Notes: generated from the letters alone by a model not told the origin. Counted from the first letter of the stretch, positions 1 to 8,538 are shown. The stretch: DNA of 33,461 nt from SG8-41 sp032123035 (GCA_032123035.1 JAQBFV010000177.1:1-33461); one strand, 5' to 3'. A program made the numbers and translations.

Positions 1-2015
1 CAGGGCCAGGGCAGGCCAAAGTAGTCGCCGGTCAGGTCGTAGCCGGTCTTGGCGTCCTTACCGCCGCGCGCGCGCAGTGTCTTGACGTCGAACACGTGCA
101 GGTTGCGCATATGCGCCTGGAGGCGCTCGGGCGACTGCCCCGTGTAGCCGATGGTCCAGGTTCCGCTGTTGATCTCGCGCAGCACGTCCTCGACATCGGG
201 CTCGGCCATGCCGTCCCTGCCCTTCACCAGCTTGATGTTCTGTTTGCCGTTGCGCTTGCCGACGAGCTCGTCGGCGAAACCGAGCTTCTGGGCGAGCTGA
301 TACATGATCATGTGGTCGGTGCGCGACTCGAACAGCGGCTCGATTACCCGTTCGCGCCATTGCAACGAACGGTTTGACGCAGTCACGCTTCCGGAACACT
401 CGAACTGCGTTCCCGCCGGCAGCAGGTAGGCACCGTCTTTTCGCACCATCGCAAACATCGCCGCACTGGCCGACGGATACGGGTCAATGACGACCATCAG
501 TTCGAGCTTCTTCATGGCCTCGACCTGGTCGAGACCGCGGCTTTGTGAGTTCGGTGCATGGCCCCAGAAAACGACCGCGCGCAGGTTCGTGTCCTGGTCG
601 ATGTTCTCCTTGTTCTCCAGCACCGCATCGTGCCAGCGGGCTACCGTGAAGCCGTTCTTGCCCATCGCCTTCTGGTCTGGGAAGCGCTTCTGCAGCCAGT
701 CGAGATCGACATTCCATACCCGCGCCCAATGCTTCCAGGCGCCGCCAGAGAGTCCGTAGTAGCCCGGAAGCGATTGCGCGTTCGGACCGATGTCGGTCGC
801 ACCCTGGACGTTGTCGTGGCCGCGATAGATATTGCAACCACCGCCGGTTCGCCCGGCGTTGCCCAGCGAGAGCATCAAGACCGCACTGGCACGGGTAATG
901 GCGTTGCCGTTGGTGTGCTGCGTCTGGCCCATCGCCCAGATGATGAAGCCAGGGCGGTTGTCAGAGAGCATCTTGGCCGTCTCGTACATCTCCTTCTCGG
1001 AGACGCCGGTGATTTCCTCAACCGCGGCGGGCGTGTACTTGGCCATGACTTCTGCTTTGACCTTGTCCATGCCGTAGACGCGCGCGTTGATGTACTCCTT
1101 GTCCTCCCACCCGTTCTTGAAGATGTGATAGAGAAGGCCGAAGAGCAACGCGACGTCGCCTCCCGAACGGATGCGCACATACTTGTCGGCTCTTGCCGCA
1201 GTGCGCGTGAAGCGCGGGTCGGCGACGATCACCTTGGCGCCGTTTTCCTTGGCGTGCAGCGTGTGCAACATCGACACCGGATGCGCTTCCGCCGCGTTGG
1301 AGCCGAGAAAGAACAGGCACTTTGAGTTCTGCTCGTCGTTATACGAGTTGGTCATCGCCCCGTAACCCCAGGTGTTGGCGATGCCGGCGACCGTGGTCGA
1401 GTGGCAGATGCGCGCCTGGTGGTCGATGTTGTTCGAACCCCAGAGCGCGATCCATTTGCGTATCAGGTACGACTGCTCGTTATTGTGCTTCGAGGAGCCC
1501 AGCACGAACATTGCGTCGGGGCCGCTCTCTTTCCGGATCGCGAGCAGCTTGTCGCCGATCTCCTTATAGGCCTGATCCCACGACACCCGCTTCCACTTGC
1601 CGCCTTCGAGCTTCACGGGATATTTGAGCCGGTGCGAGTCGTGCGTGATGCCGTGCTCGCGCGCCGCGGCGCCCTTTGCGCAATGCGAGCCGAGATTGAG
1701 CGGCGAATCGAACACCGGTTCCTGGCGCACCCAGACACCGTTTTCCACGACCGCGTCGATGGCGCACCCGACCGAACAATGCGTGCACACCGTGCGCCGC
1801 ACCTCGGTCTTGCCGCCCATCATCGGCTGCGCGGCCTGCGCCTTGCCGACGATGTTGAAAGGCAATTGCGTCGCGACTGCGCCGGCGCCGAGCGTAATGC
1901 CCGATTGCTTGAGAAAGTCGCGCCGACCGATCGTCTTGCCGACCATGCCTACGACGCTGCGTGCCAGCCGGCTGTGGGCCGGGGATACGCCGTTTGATGT
2001 CTTGGTGAGTAACAT
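1..2015 (-). CDS. fdhA: Formate dehydrogenase catalytic (alpha) subunit, Tat-exported, Cys type; 3' end cut by window edge
   Basis: Oxidises formate to CO2 at a molybdenum or tungsten bis-MGD centre, probably in the periplasm. The N-terminus carries a twin-arginine signal (RRDFLK, residues 31-36) and a hydrophobic stretch ending near KAQAA. A [4Fe-4S] motif follows: Cys77, Cys80, Cys84 and Cys112. The metal-ligand motif reads RICHSTTVAG; residue 204 is Cys (TGC at 1404-1406), with His205 next, where selenoprotein FDHs have Sec. About 671 codons are present of a family near 950, so the C-terminal part is missing at the left edge. The ATG at 2015 has a strong AAGGAG about 7 nt upstream and lies 14 nt after the Tat-signal gene, which marks one operon. 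Family assignment is secure. The exact subtype and electron acceptor cannot be read because the beta and gamma subunits lie outside the window. Confidence 0.95.
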   Translation of the reverse strand, partial: MLLTKTSNGVSPAHSRLARSVVGMVGKTIGRRDFLKQSGITLGAGAVATQLPFNIVGKAQAAQPMMGGKTEVRRTVCTHCSVGCAIDAVVENGVWVRQEPVFDSPLNLGSHCAKGAAAREHGITHDSHRLKYPVKLEGGKWKRVSWDQAYKEIGDKLLAIRKESGPDAMFVLGSSKHNNEQSYLIRKWIALWGSNNIDHQARICHSTTVAGIANTWGYGAMTNSYNDEQNSKCLFFLGSNAAEAHPVSMLHTLHAKENGAKVIVADPRFTRTAARADKYVRIRSGGDVALLFGLLYHIFKNGWEDKEYINARVYGMDKVKAEVMAKYTPAAVEEITGVSEKEMYETAKMLSDNRPGFIIWAMGQTQHTNGNAITRASAVLMLSLGNAGRTGGGCNIYRGHDNVQGATDIGPNAQSLPGYYGLSGGAWKHWARVWNVDLDWLQKRFPDQKAMGKNGFTVARWHDAVLENKENIDQDTNLRAVVFWGHAPNSQSRGLDQVEAMKKLELMVVIDPYPSASAAMFAMVRKDGAYLLPAGTQFECSGSVTASNRSLQWRERVIEPLFESRTDHMIMYQLAQKLGFADELVGKRNGKQNIKLVKGRDGMAEPDVEDVLREINSGTWTIGYTGQSPERLQAHMRNLHVFDVKTLRARGGKDAKTGYDLTGDYFGLPWP

Positions 2016-2029
2016 GCGGGCGCTCCTTC

Positions 2030-2230
2030 TCAGACCTTGGTGGTGCGATAGTAATTTTGGACGTGCTCCGTGAGCCGGTAGCCCCGCGACGTCTCCGCCT
2101 TCGCGGAACCGCTGGCGTTCTGCTCCTGCTCCTGCTCCTTCGACACCAGCGCAACGGTTGCCGCTGCTCCACCGGCGCCCACCGCGAGCAAGAAATTACG
2201 GCGCGAAAGCTTACGGTCTGGTTTCTTCAT
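2030..2230 (-). CDS. Small Tat-signal protein of formate dehydrogenase clusters (FdhX-like)
   Basis: A 66-residue protein with a twin-arginine motif (SRRNFLLA, near residue 10), a hydrophobic Gly/Ala stretch and a short tail ending GYRLTEHVQNYYRTTKV. The tail is the hallmark of the 'formate dehydrogenase region TAT target' family, which occurs immediately upstream of fdhA in proteobacterial FDH clusters. Its role is not established; the Tat signal suggests it is exported or escorts FDH. The start at 2230 is supported by GAGGAG about 8 nt upstream. It precedes fdhA by 14 nt and follows a 213-nt gap after the TorD-like gene, so a separate promoter for tat-fdhA is possible in 2231-2443; no convincing hexamers were identified there. 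Confidence 0.85.
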   Translation of the reverse strand: MKKPDRKLSRRNFLLAVGAGGAAATVALVSKEQEQEQNASGSAKAETSRGYRLTEHVQNYYRTTKV

Positions 2231-2443
2231 TTGACGCTCCTCAAGAGCTGGTGACTTGACCCCTTAACCGAAACACGAAACGGCTACGTTCGAGTTTGGA
2301 CGACTGGATTGAGTTTACTACCCCGAATCGATATTGGTTGGAAGATTTGAGGCCGTTGGCCACCGACTGGCAGGCATCTGATTCAGCACCTGTTTCAAAC
2401 GGTGCGATAGCGACGTCCGACTCTCCCCGGATTGGACCGGTCG

Positions 2444-3064
2444 CTAGGTATCCTGCATCTCGAACGCGGCCTTTTCAACTGCCAGGAAGGCGAGCGTGAA
2501 TTGTGCGACGCAACGATAGAACGACGAGTTCACAGACCGCCCGATGGCTTCACAGAAAGGTACGAGCCCCGGATAGACAAACTCATTGAAAAACAAATAC
2601 TGCTGGTCTAGCGGACGGCAATCTCCAATTAGAAACCGCATTACGTCGCAGAGACCGGCCACGTGATCTTCGGTCTCGGTTGCTGCACTGCGTCTGCCGA
2701 GGTGCCACGATTCGAGGAGCTGGCGCAATCGCACAAGATGGTGGTCCGGTGCCGCCCCTTTTACGTAATGGGAACTGAAAGGCGTGATTTCAGTTTTACC
2801 CACCCCAACAAAAAGGGTATTGAACTCCTCCTGGAGAGTACCCGGGTCGGCCGTCCCGCAGGCCTCGCGCAACGCGCGCCGGGCGGCGCCCAGCGGTCCG
2901 CTCCCCGATGCCTCCTCGCCGGCGCCTTGCTTGATCGCCGCGAGCAATGACTCGTCAGGCGCATCGTAAAAAAACCGGCCGATGACCGCATAAAGATCCG
3001 CGCGCGCCGCATCTTGCGCCAAAAGCTCGCCGTCGCGCGCCGTCTTCACATCGGGGCTTATCAC
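2444..3064 (-). CDS. TorD/DmsD-family molybdoenzyme chaperone
   Basis: A 206-residue, largely helical protein of the TorD family, cytosolic chaperones that hold Tat-exported molybdoenzymes until the cofactor is inserted. Family features seen are LYAVIGRFFYDAPDESLL near the N-terminus, the EEFNTLFVGVG segment with ITPFSSHY (the conserved E-x-x-x-L-F...P-x-x-S/E-x-Y core), and DHVAGLCDVMRFL. Its client is most likely the FdhA encoded downstream on the same strand. Its start overlaps the stop of the preceding iron-sulfur gene by 4 nt (3061-3064), indicating translational coupling. Confidence 0.88.
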   Translation of the reverse strand: MISPDVKTARDGELLAQDAARADLYAVIGRFFYDAPDESLLAAIKQGAGEEASGSGPLGAARRALREACGTADPGTLQEEFNTLFVGVGKTEITPFSSHYVKGAAPDHHLVRLRQLLESWHLGRRSAATETEDHVAGLCDVMRFLIGDCRPLDQQYLFFNEFVYPGLVPFCEAIGRSVNSSFYRCVAQFTLAFLAVEKAAFEMQDT

Positions 3065-5172
3065 GCGCCACCTTTTCTGCCGGGCTCGAGATAGTCATGG
3101 ATGTTCGTCTCGGCCTTGTTTTCCATCATGTCGATGACACGGCAGTCCGCGCACATCTGCAAACGCTGTTGTGATCCCGCCGCCGCAAACATCGAATGGG
3201 AGGCCAACCGTCCCAACATGTTCTCGATCATCTGCCGGGTCGCAAACGGCTTGCCGCAAAGCACGCAGTTGTAGGGCTCGGCCTCGTTCAACACCACTGC
3301 GCTCTGCGCAGGCCGCCCCAGCAACAGCCGCGGCGCAAGGGAGATGGCGTTCTCGGGACAGGTCTTCTCGCACAGGCCGCACTGCACGCAATTGCCCTCG
3401 ATGAACTTCAGTTGAGGCGCCTCCTTCGCGTCGAGCAATGCCCCCTCCGGGCAGGCGCCTACGCAAGCGAGGCACAGCGTGCAAGTCTGCCGATTCACGG
3501 CCACACGCCCGTAGGGCGCCCCGGAAGACAGCGCCACTTCGTCCTTCGGCTGCGGGGCATGCTTGTGCAGGTGCTCGAACACGAACTCGAGCGTGGTGCG
3601 CTTCTCATTTGACAGATTGAACATTGCCGGCGGAGCGTTATGAGTCTCGGGGAGATTCCAGACCGCCCGCTCGAGCGCACCGCCGTCGCCGGACTCGATC
3701 AAGTCCACATGACCGCCGCCATAACCCAGGCCCGACAGAATTTCGCCTGCATAGCCCATCTGTCCCCGCAGCGCCGCGAGGTACTCCTGCGGTTCGGATC
3801 CGGACGACAGCAGGCGCACGCCGCTCGCGCCCAGTGCGATACAGCCCAACAGCACGTCCAATCCCAGCGAAGCGATGTGGTGGATTTCGAGGGGGATTAC
3901 GTTGGCCGGAAGTCCCTTGCCACGGCGGGCCAGCCGCCCGATCGACTCGCGCCCGTCGGTCTCATTGTGGAAGAGCAGCACCGGCTCCCGCCCGCCCGCG
4001 CGGAAATAGGTCTGGATCACGGTCTTGATGCGGGCGCCCAGATCGGCGACCCGCGGATAGGCATAGCTCATCGCACCCGATGGGCACACGCTGGCGCAGC
4101 CGCCACAGCCCATGCAAAGGTGCGGCTCGACGGCCACCCGGTTCCCTTCGGGATCGCTCGTGATCGCCTGTGTCGAGCAGACGTCGACACAGCGCCGGCA
4201 GCCGATGATCTCCGAGCGGCTATGGGCGCAGATGCTCTCCTTGTAGGAATAGAACCGCGGCTTTTCGAACTCGCCCACCATTGCGATGAGCTGCGTCACC
4301 GCCAAGGACTGCTCGAGGGCATCGCGTCCGGGCGCGCTATAGCCCTGGGGAGGCTGCGACACCTTGATCAGCGGCTCCCGGGACAAATCCAGCACCAGGT
4401 CGAAGCGATCGCTGCGCACGCGCTCGGCACGCTCGAAATCGATCGCGCCGATGCTGCCGCAAGCCCGAACGCACTGCCGGTGCGCCTTGCATTTGTCGAG
4501 GTCGATCTGATAGCTGTAATCGATGGCGGATTCCGGACAGGCCTCGACACAGGCATTGCAGCGCGTGCACACCTCCAGGTCAATCGGATTATCCTGCTCC
4601 CAGGTTGCCTCGAAAGCGCCGAGGTAGCCCGTCAGCTTGACGCCGCGTCCCGAGTAGACCGGATAGCGCCGATCGAGCGGCATCTCAGCCCTGCCGCCAT
4701 CGCCGGTGATCAGCACACTCATCTGAAGCTGACTCGCCAGGCGTTCCGCCCAGGCAAGCGCGACGTCGGCCTGGCCGATGATCAGCAGCTGTCCCGCTGA
4801 CTGATAAGAGACTGCCGCGACCGGCTCGGGGTCCGGCAAACCGACCAGTGCCAGGAGGGCCGCGATCTTGGGTGTCGCCTTGCTGCCGTCGTCCGACCAA
4901 CCCGCTGTTTCACGAATGTTGATGAACTTGACGTTGCTGGCGGCCTGGGATTCGTCATGAAGCTCGTTGAAGAGGGCGGCTTCCTGCGTGCAGGCCACCA
5001 CCACGTCCGGATCTTTCAGTGCCGCCTGGTAGGCACCCGCTTCCTTGCGGCACAGTTCGCTGTGAACCGTCAGCGGCGCGCCAGCCTGCAGCGCCGTGCC
5101 CAGCGCTTTGGCGTCGAGCGACATCGTCTTGTTGCAATTGCAAAGCTTGAGCGTCTTGCCCGCGAGCGACAT
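3061..5172 (-). CDS. Large poly-[4Fe-4S] ferredoxin-type protein of the FDH cluster
   Basis: A 703-residue cytoplasmic iron-sulfur protein with no signal peptide. It starts LKLCNCNKTMSLDAKAL. It has a first ferredoxin-like pair (CTRCNACVEACP, then CKAHRQCVRACG), a second pair (CAHSRSEIIGCRRCVDVC, then CMGCGGCASVCP), and a third pair near the C-terminus (CTLCLACVGACP, then CVQCGLCEKTCP). These are followed by two CxxC pairs (NCVLCGKPF and MCADCR) that resemble a zinc or rubredoxin-like site. That allows about six clusters. Proteins of this build sit beside DUF3305, DUF3306 and TorD genes in many FDH loci. A maturation or electron-supply role is inferred and has not been proven. It lies 2 nt after DUF3306 and overlaps torD, so it is co-transcribed with both. 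Confidence 0.85.
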   Translation of the reverse strand: MSLAGKTLKLCNCNKTMSLDAKALGTALQAGAPLTVHSELCRKEAGAYQAALKDPDVVVACTQEAALFNELHDESQAASNVKFINIRETAGWSDDGSKATPKIAALLALVGLPDPEPVAAVSYQSAGQLLIIGQADVALAWAERLASQLQMSVLITGDGGRAEMPLDRRYPVYSGRGVKLTGYLGAFEATWEQDNPIDLEVCTRCNACVEACPESAIDYSYQIDLDKCKAHRQCVRACGSIGAIDFERAERVRSDRFDLVLDLSREPLIKVSQPPQGYSAPGRDALEQSLAVTQLIAMVGEFEKPRFYSYKESICAHSRSEIIGCRRCVDVCSTQAITSDPEGNRVAVEPHLCMGCGGCASVCPSGAMSYAYPRVADLGARIKTVIQTYFRAGGREPVLLFHNETDGRESIGRLARRGKGLPANVIPLEIHHIASLGLDVLLGCIALGASGVRLLSSGSEPQEYLAALRGQMGYAGEILSGLGYGGGHVDLIESGDGGALERAVWNLPETHNAPPAMFNLSNEKRTTLEFVFEHLHKHAPQPKDEVALSSGAPYGRVAVNRQTCTLCLACVGACPEGALLDAKEAPQLKFIEGNCVQCGLCEKTCPENAISLAPRLLLGRPAQSAVVLNEAEPYNCVLCGKPFATRQMIENMLGRLASHSMFAAAGSQQRLQMCADCRVIDMMENKAETNIHDYLEPGRKGGA

Positions 5173-5174
5173 CG

Positions 5175-5714
5175 TCAGCCACGCCTTTCGTCTTTTTCAC
5201 CAGTCTCGCGCGGCGTCCCGAGCTCGTCGGCTTGCGCGTTCCCTTCGGCTGTCTCCAGCCGGTCCTGAGAGGATGGGGCGGCCTCATCGGCGGCTTGCTC
5301 TTCCGGCTCCGTGGCCGCCTGCTCCACCCTGGGCGTCTCGGCATGTTCGCGCTCTTCGGGCTCCGGCCCATGGAGCGTGCGGCGAGCGTGCTGCAACTTG
5401 TCTACCATTGCCTTCGACAAATCCTCGAGGGCCGAGAAGTCCTCGGCATAGTCGTCGAGGCCGTCGGTCACGTTGAAGCGCGGATCGCTGAACAGCTTTT
5501 TCAAGGCAATCCGGCGCAAGCCTGCATCCACCCGCTTGTCCATGAATGCTTTGAAATCCGAATCGTAGTTGAGCTGGTCAACCGGCGGCAGCTCGGGGGC
5601 CAGTTGTGTCTCCTCCGGCTTCGCTGGCACGTCTTGCGCTGGCTCTTCGCGCGCCTCCTGCTTGAGGCGCAACCAGCGCGACAGGAACGGCTCCCCGTCA
5701 TCCTTTATCGTCAT
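5175..5714 (-). CDS. DUF3306 domain protein (FDH cluster, function unknown)
   Basis: About 179 residues, highly charged and probably soluble. It opens MTIKDDGEPFLSRWLRLKQ; the 'G-x-FLSRW-x-R-x-K' start is typical of DUF3306. The middle contains LPPVDQLNYDSDFKAFMDKRVDAG and LRRIALKKLFSDPRFNVTDGLDDY, both strong family signatures. The C-terminal 60 residues are low-complexity Glu/Ala/Gln-rich and probably disordered. The ATG at 5714 is preferred because it gives the usual N-terminus; an in-frame GTG at 5723 is an alternative. Together with DUF3305 and the [4Fe-4S] protein it forms an uncharacterised accessory module always found near periplasmic FDH. Confidence 0.82.
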   Translation of the reverse strand: MTIKDDGEPFLSRWLRLKQEAREEPAQDVPAKPEETQLAPELPPVDQLNYDSDFKAFMDKRVDAGLRRIALKKLFSDPRFNVTDGLDDYAEDFSALEDLSKAMVDKLQHARRTLHGPEPEEREHAETPRVEQAATEPEEQAADEAAPSSQDRLETAEGNAQADELGTPRETGEKDERRG

Positions 5715-5737
5715 GACGATCACCCATCGGGACGCCG

Positions 5738-6241
5738 TTACCCCTGGCGTCGCGAGGCAACCCCTTTGTCCTTGCTGCTCGCGTAGCGCGGCTTCTTCTC
5801 CGGCTCGGGCCGGTAGTTCGCGCCAGCGTACTCGGCAATCCAGGGAACGAGATCCTCTGGTAACGACACGCTGTCGACCGTCTCATCGCTGTCGGCCCAC
5901 CGGGCCCCTTCGTGGTAGCTCACAGTGAGCCGTTCCGGGCGCGCCACCTCGCCGTCCATCCGCCAGAGCACGAACACCTTGGGCTGCGGCGAGGTGAGGT
6001 TGAGCAAATAGCCTTCGGCCTCCGCCGCGATGAGACGCAGGATCACGCCGGGAAACAGCACCTGCGTCGTCTGCCCGTCGTCCAGGATGATCCGCTCGGC
6101 GCTTCCCGGTGGCGAAGTGTCTGGCAGGATCCCCTTCGCCTCCCACTTCTCGGTGGCCCAGCGGTCCGCGAGGCGCACCCGCTCCATGATGACCGCAAGC
6201 GGATACGGCGCGGCGCGGGGATTCGTCGGGGCATCGACCAT
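5738..6241 (-). CDS. DUF3305 domain protein (FDH cluster, function unknown)
   Basis: About 167 residues. The family core is visible: PYPLAVIMERVRLADRWATEKWEA, then VLFPGVILRLIAAEAEGYLLNLTSPQPKVFVLWRMDGE and SYHEGARWADSDETVDSVSLPEDLVPWIAEY, ending in a basic tail. DUF3305 proteins are small and cytosolic and of unknown function, linked to formate dehydrogenase loci. The open frame continues upstream to 6457, but the extra N-terminus has no family similarity and runs through the divergent moaA start, so ATG 6241 is chosen; no clear ribosome-binding site precedes it. It is the first gene of the minus-strand FDH operon. Confidence 0.8.
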   Translation of the reverse strand: MVDAPTNPRAAPYPLAVIMERVRLADRWATEKWEAKGILPDTSPPGSAERIILDDGQTTQVLFPGVILRLIAAEAEGYLLNLTSPQPKVFVLWRMDGEVARPERLTVSYHEGARWADSDETVDSVSLPEDLVPWIAEYAGANYRPEPEKKPRYASSKDKGVASRRQG

Positions 6242-6319
6242 GGCGGCATTGTGCGCCAGGCACGATGGCCGTGCAACTTGAAACGAGTCCAAATACTTGA
6301 TTTGCAAAAAGTGTTTTCC

Positions 6320-6349
6320 TTGCCCGCAGGCCGGCTGCTTTGGGATAAT
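6320..6349 (+). promoter_or_regulatory. Candidate sigma70 promoter for moaA
   Basis: TTGCCC (6320-6325) and GATAAT (6344-6349) are separated by 18 nt and lie 45 nt before the moaA start. Between them and the ATG is a GCCGGC...GCCGGC hairpin-forming repeat near 6363-6380. The match is reasonable but has not been tested. The FDH operon runs the other way from this 152-nt gap, so the region may control both. Confidence 0.4.
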
Positions 6350-6393
6350 CGCACTCAACGGAAGCCGGCGCGCAGCCGGCCTTACTGACTGAT

Positions 6394-7431
6394 ATGGACA
6401 CACCTCAAGAATTGGATACAGCGCAGAACGGGCCGCGCGATCGGCTGAGACGGCCACTGCGCGATCTGCGCGTGTCGGTCACCGACCGCTGCAACTTTCG
6501 CTGCGTCTACTGCATGCCCAAGGAGGTGTTCGGAAAGGACTATCAGTTCCTCGAGCGCAAGGAGATCCTGAGCTTCGAGGAGATTGCCCGGGTCGCGCGA
6601 ATCTTTCGCACACTCGGCGTCGAGAAGATCCGTCTGACCGGAGGCGAGCCGCTCGTGCGCCGCAATATCGAGCAGCTGATCGAGATGCTGGCCGTCATTC
6701 CCGGGCTCGATCTCACGCTCACCACCAATGGCTCCCTCCTCAAGCAGAAAGCCGGGGCTCTCAAGAAGGCGGGCCTGAAGCGCGTGACGGTCAGCCTCGA
6801 CGCGCTCGACGATTCCGTATTCCGCCGCATGAACGATGTGGATTTTCCCGTGACTCGCGTGCTCGAGGGCATCGAGGCCGCCGCCGCCGCGGGACTGGCA
6901 CCCGTCAAGATCAACATGGTGGTGAAGCGCGGGGCGAACGAGGACAGCATCCTGCCGATGGCGCGCCAATTCCGTGGCACCGGCCATATTCTGCGGTTCA
7001 TCGAATACATGGACGTCGGCCATACCAACGGGTGGCGCATGGATGACGTCGTCACCGCACGCGACATCGTCGGCATGATCGACGCGGAGATGCCGCTCGC
7101 GCCGCTGGATGCGAATTACCCCGGAGAGGTGGCCCAGCGCTGGCGCTACCGGGACGGCAGCGGCGAGATCGGCATAATCGCCTCGGTCACCCAGGCGTTC
7201 TGCCGCGACTGCACCCGCATTCGCCTCTCGACCGACGGCAAACTCTACACCTGCCTGTTTGCAACGGCCGGCCATGATGTGCGGGCCCTCTTGCGCGCTG
7301 GCGCCACCGACGGCGATATCGAGTCATCGGTCTCGGAGCTTTGGACCCGGCGTGCGGACCGCTACTCCGAGATCCGTACCGCAAACACCGCGAAGCTGCA
7401 GAAAATCGAGATGTCGTACATCGGCGGCTGA
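6394..7431 (+). CDS. moaA: GTP 3',8-cyclase MoaA (molybdenum cofactor biosynthesis)
   Basis: A radical-SAM enzyme that converts GTP to 3',8-cyclo-7,8-dihydro-GTP, the first step of molybdopterin synthesis. It is 345 residues, the usual length. The SAM-cluster motif CNFRCVYC lies near residues 33-40, followed by KIRLTGGEPLVRR. The second C-terminal [4Fe-4S] site is CRDC...LYTCLF, and the protein ends in the conserved Gly-Gly (SYIGG) needed for activity. It is the first of three plus-strand cofactor genes (moaA, fdhD, mobA) facing away from the FDH genes whose product needs this cofactor. No clear Shine-Dalgarno precedes the ATG. Confidence 0.97.
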   Translation: MDTPQELDTAQNGPRDRLRRPLRDLRVSVTDRCNFRCVYCMPKEVFGKDYQFLERKEILSFEEIARVARIFRTLGVEKIRLTGGEPLVRRNIEQLIEMLAVIPGLDLTLTTNGSLLKQKAGALKKAGLKRVTVSLDALDDSVFRRMNDVDFPVTRVLEGIEAAAAAGLAPVKINMVVKRGANEDSILPMARQFRGTGHILRFIEYMDVGHTNGWRMDDVVTARDIVGMIDAEMPLAPLDANYPGEVAQRWRYRDGSGEIGIIASVTQAFCRDCTRIRLSTDGKLYTCLFATAGHDVRALLRAGATDGDIESSVSELWTRRADRYSEIRTANTAKLQKIEMSYIGG

Positions 7432-7450
7432 CGCCGCCGATTAATGATGA

Positions 7451-7535
7451 ATTCTGAATGCTGAATGCTGAATGCTGAATTGAAATCGCCTGCTTCAACT
7501 CGCTGTTTATTTATCATTCATCATTCATAATTCCG
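7451..7535. repeat. Heptamer repeat locus A (moaA-fdhD spacer)
   Basis: CTGAATG is repeated three times plus a partial copy (7454-7480). Farther on, TCATTCA is repeated twice (about 7514-7527) as an inverted counterpart, followed by TAATTCC. The second half ends about 10 nt before the fdhD start, where no ribosome-binding site is visible. The period is exactly 7 bases. Confidence 0.85.
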
Positions 7536-7543
7536 CGTTCCGA

Positions 7544-8380
7544 ATGGCCAAGCCGCATCGTCCGAAGCTGACCAACGCGGAGCGCCCGTTGACCTTCGAA
7601 GTCGAAGCGGTGAACGAACGCGGCGAGCGGCTGGCGACGCCCATCGCGGGAGAACACCCGCTGACGCTCTACCTCGACAAGCGCGAGATCGTCACCCTGA
7701 TGACGCTCGGGCAAGCGCCGGAGGCGCTCACAATCGGTTACCTCCGCAACCAACGGCTGGTGGGCTCGATCGACGAGATCACCGCGGTGCAGGTCGACTG
7801 GGAAACCGATTCGGTCGCGGTGACCACACGCAAAGGCGTCAAGGGGCTCCGCGCGCGCCTCAGGAAGCGCACCGTGACGACCGGCTGCGGCCAGGGCACG
7901 GTATACGGCGACCTGATGGAGGAAATCGACTCGATCAAACTGCGTGACGACGTTCGTCTCGCGGAAGAAACGCTCTATGCCCTGCTCGACACGGTGCGTC
8001 GCCACGAGACCATCTACAAGAGTGCGGGCGCGGTGCACGGCTGCGCGCTGGCGGCGGGCAACGATATCCTTTATTTCGTCGAGGACGTCGGGCGCCACAA
8101 CGCCGTGGATGCGATCGCCGGCCTCATGTGGCTCGACCGCGTGGACGGCTCCGACAAGATCTTCTACACAACCGGCCGGCTCACCTCGGAGATGGTGATC
8201 AAGGCGGCGCAGATGCAAATACCGTTTCTGGTCTCGCGCTCGGGCCTGACCGAGATGGGACACGAGATCGCCTCCAAGGTTGGCATTACCATGCTCGGGC
8301 GCGCTGTCGGCAAGCACTATCTGCTCTTTACCGGCACCCACCGCTTCGTCAAGCAAATCATGCCAACCATGTTGGCCTGA
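7544..8380 (+). CDS. fdhD: FdhD, formate dehydrogenase accessory sulfurtransferase
   Basis: Transfers sulfur from the IscS persulfide to the bis-MGD cofactor of formate dehydrogenase, which is required for FDH activity. It is 278 residues. Family landmarks are ERPLTFEVEAVNERG, HPLTLYLDKREIVTLMTLG, the AGAVHGCALA segment, FVEDVGRHNAVDAIAG and SRSGLTEMGHEIASK. The cysteine loop reads TTGCGQGTVYG, so only one Cys is present where E. coli FdhD has a C-x-x-C pair; the first Cys is retained and the second is Gly. This may be normal for this subfamily. The gene sits between two heptamer repeat loci and next to moaA and mobA, which fits dedication to the FDH encoded divergently. Confidence 0.95.
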   Translation: MAKPHRPKLTNAERPLTFEVEAVNERGERLATPIAGEHPLTLYLDKREIVTLMTLGQAPEALTIGYLRNQRLVGSIDEITAVQVDWETDSVAVTTRKGVKGLRARLRKRTVTTGCGQGTVYGDLMEEIDSIKLRDDVRLAEETLYALLDTVRRHETIYKSAGAVHGCALAAGNDILYFVEDVGRHNAVDAIAGLMWLDRVDGSDKIFYTTGRLTSEMVIKAAQMQIPFLVSRSGLTEMGHEIASKVGITMLGRAVGKHYLLFTGTHRFVKQIMPTMLA

Positions 8381-8386
8381 TTTGCT

Positions 8387-8538
8387 GTTCCAGGTTCCAA
8401 GTTCCAGGTTCAACGTTCAAGGTTCAAGGTTCAAGGTTCAAGGTTCAAGGTTCAAGGTTTAGAGTTGAAAAACCATGGCGCGTTCATCGCAACGACTTGG
8501 AACTCGGAACCCGGAACTCGGAACTCGGAACCTTGAAC
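8387..8538. repeat. Heptamer repeat locus B, paired arrays across the mobA start
   Basis: The first part (8387-8460) has GTTCCAG/GGTTCCA units running into about six tandem GGTTCAA units. After a 40-nt gap holding the apparent mobA ATG, an inverted-sense array of GGAACTC/GGAACCC units (8498-8532) ends in CCTTGAAC (8531-8538). The two arrays are partly complementary and could pair in RNA. The period is 7 throughout. Confidence 0.88.

Noticed and set aside
6242..6393. Molybdenum cofactor riboswitch upstream of moaA
   Set aside because: Only a short GCCGGC hairpin is present; the spacer is too small and lacks the complex fold of the Moco motif.
6242..6457. N-terminal extension of the DUF3305 protein to 6457
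   Set aside because: It crosses the moaA promoter and start, and DUF3305 similarity begins after Met 6241.
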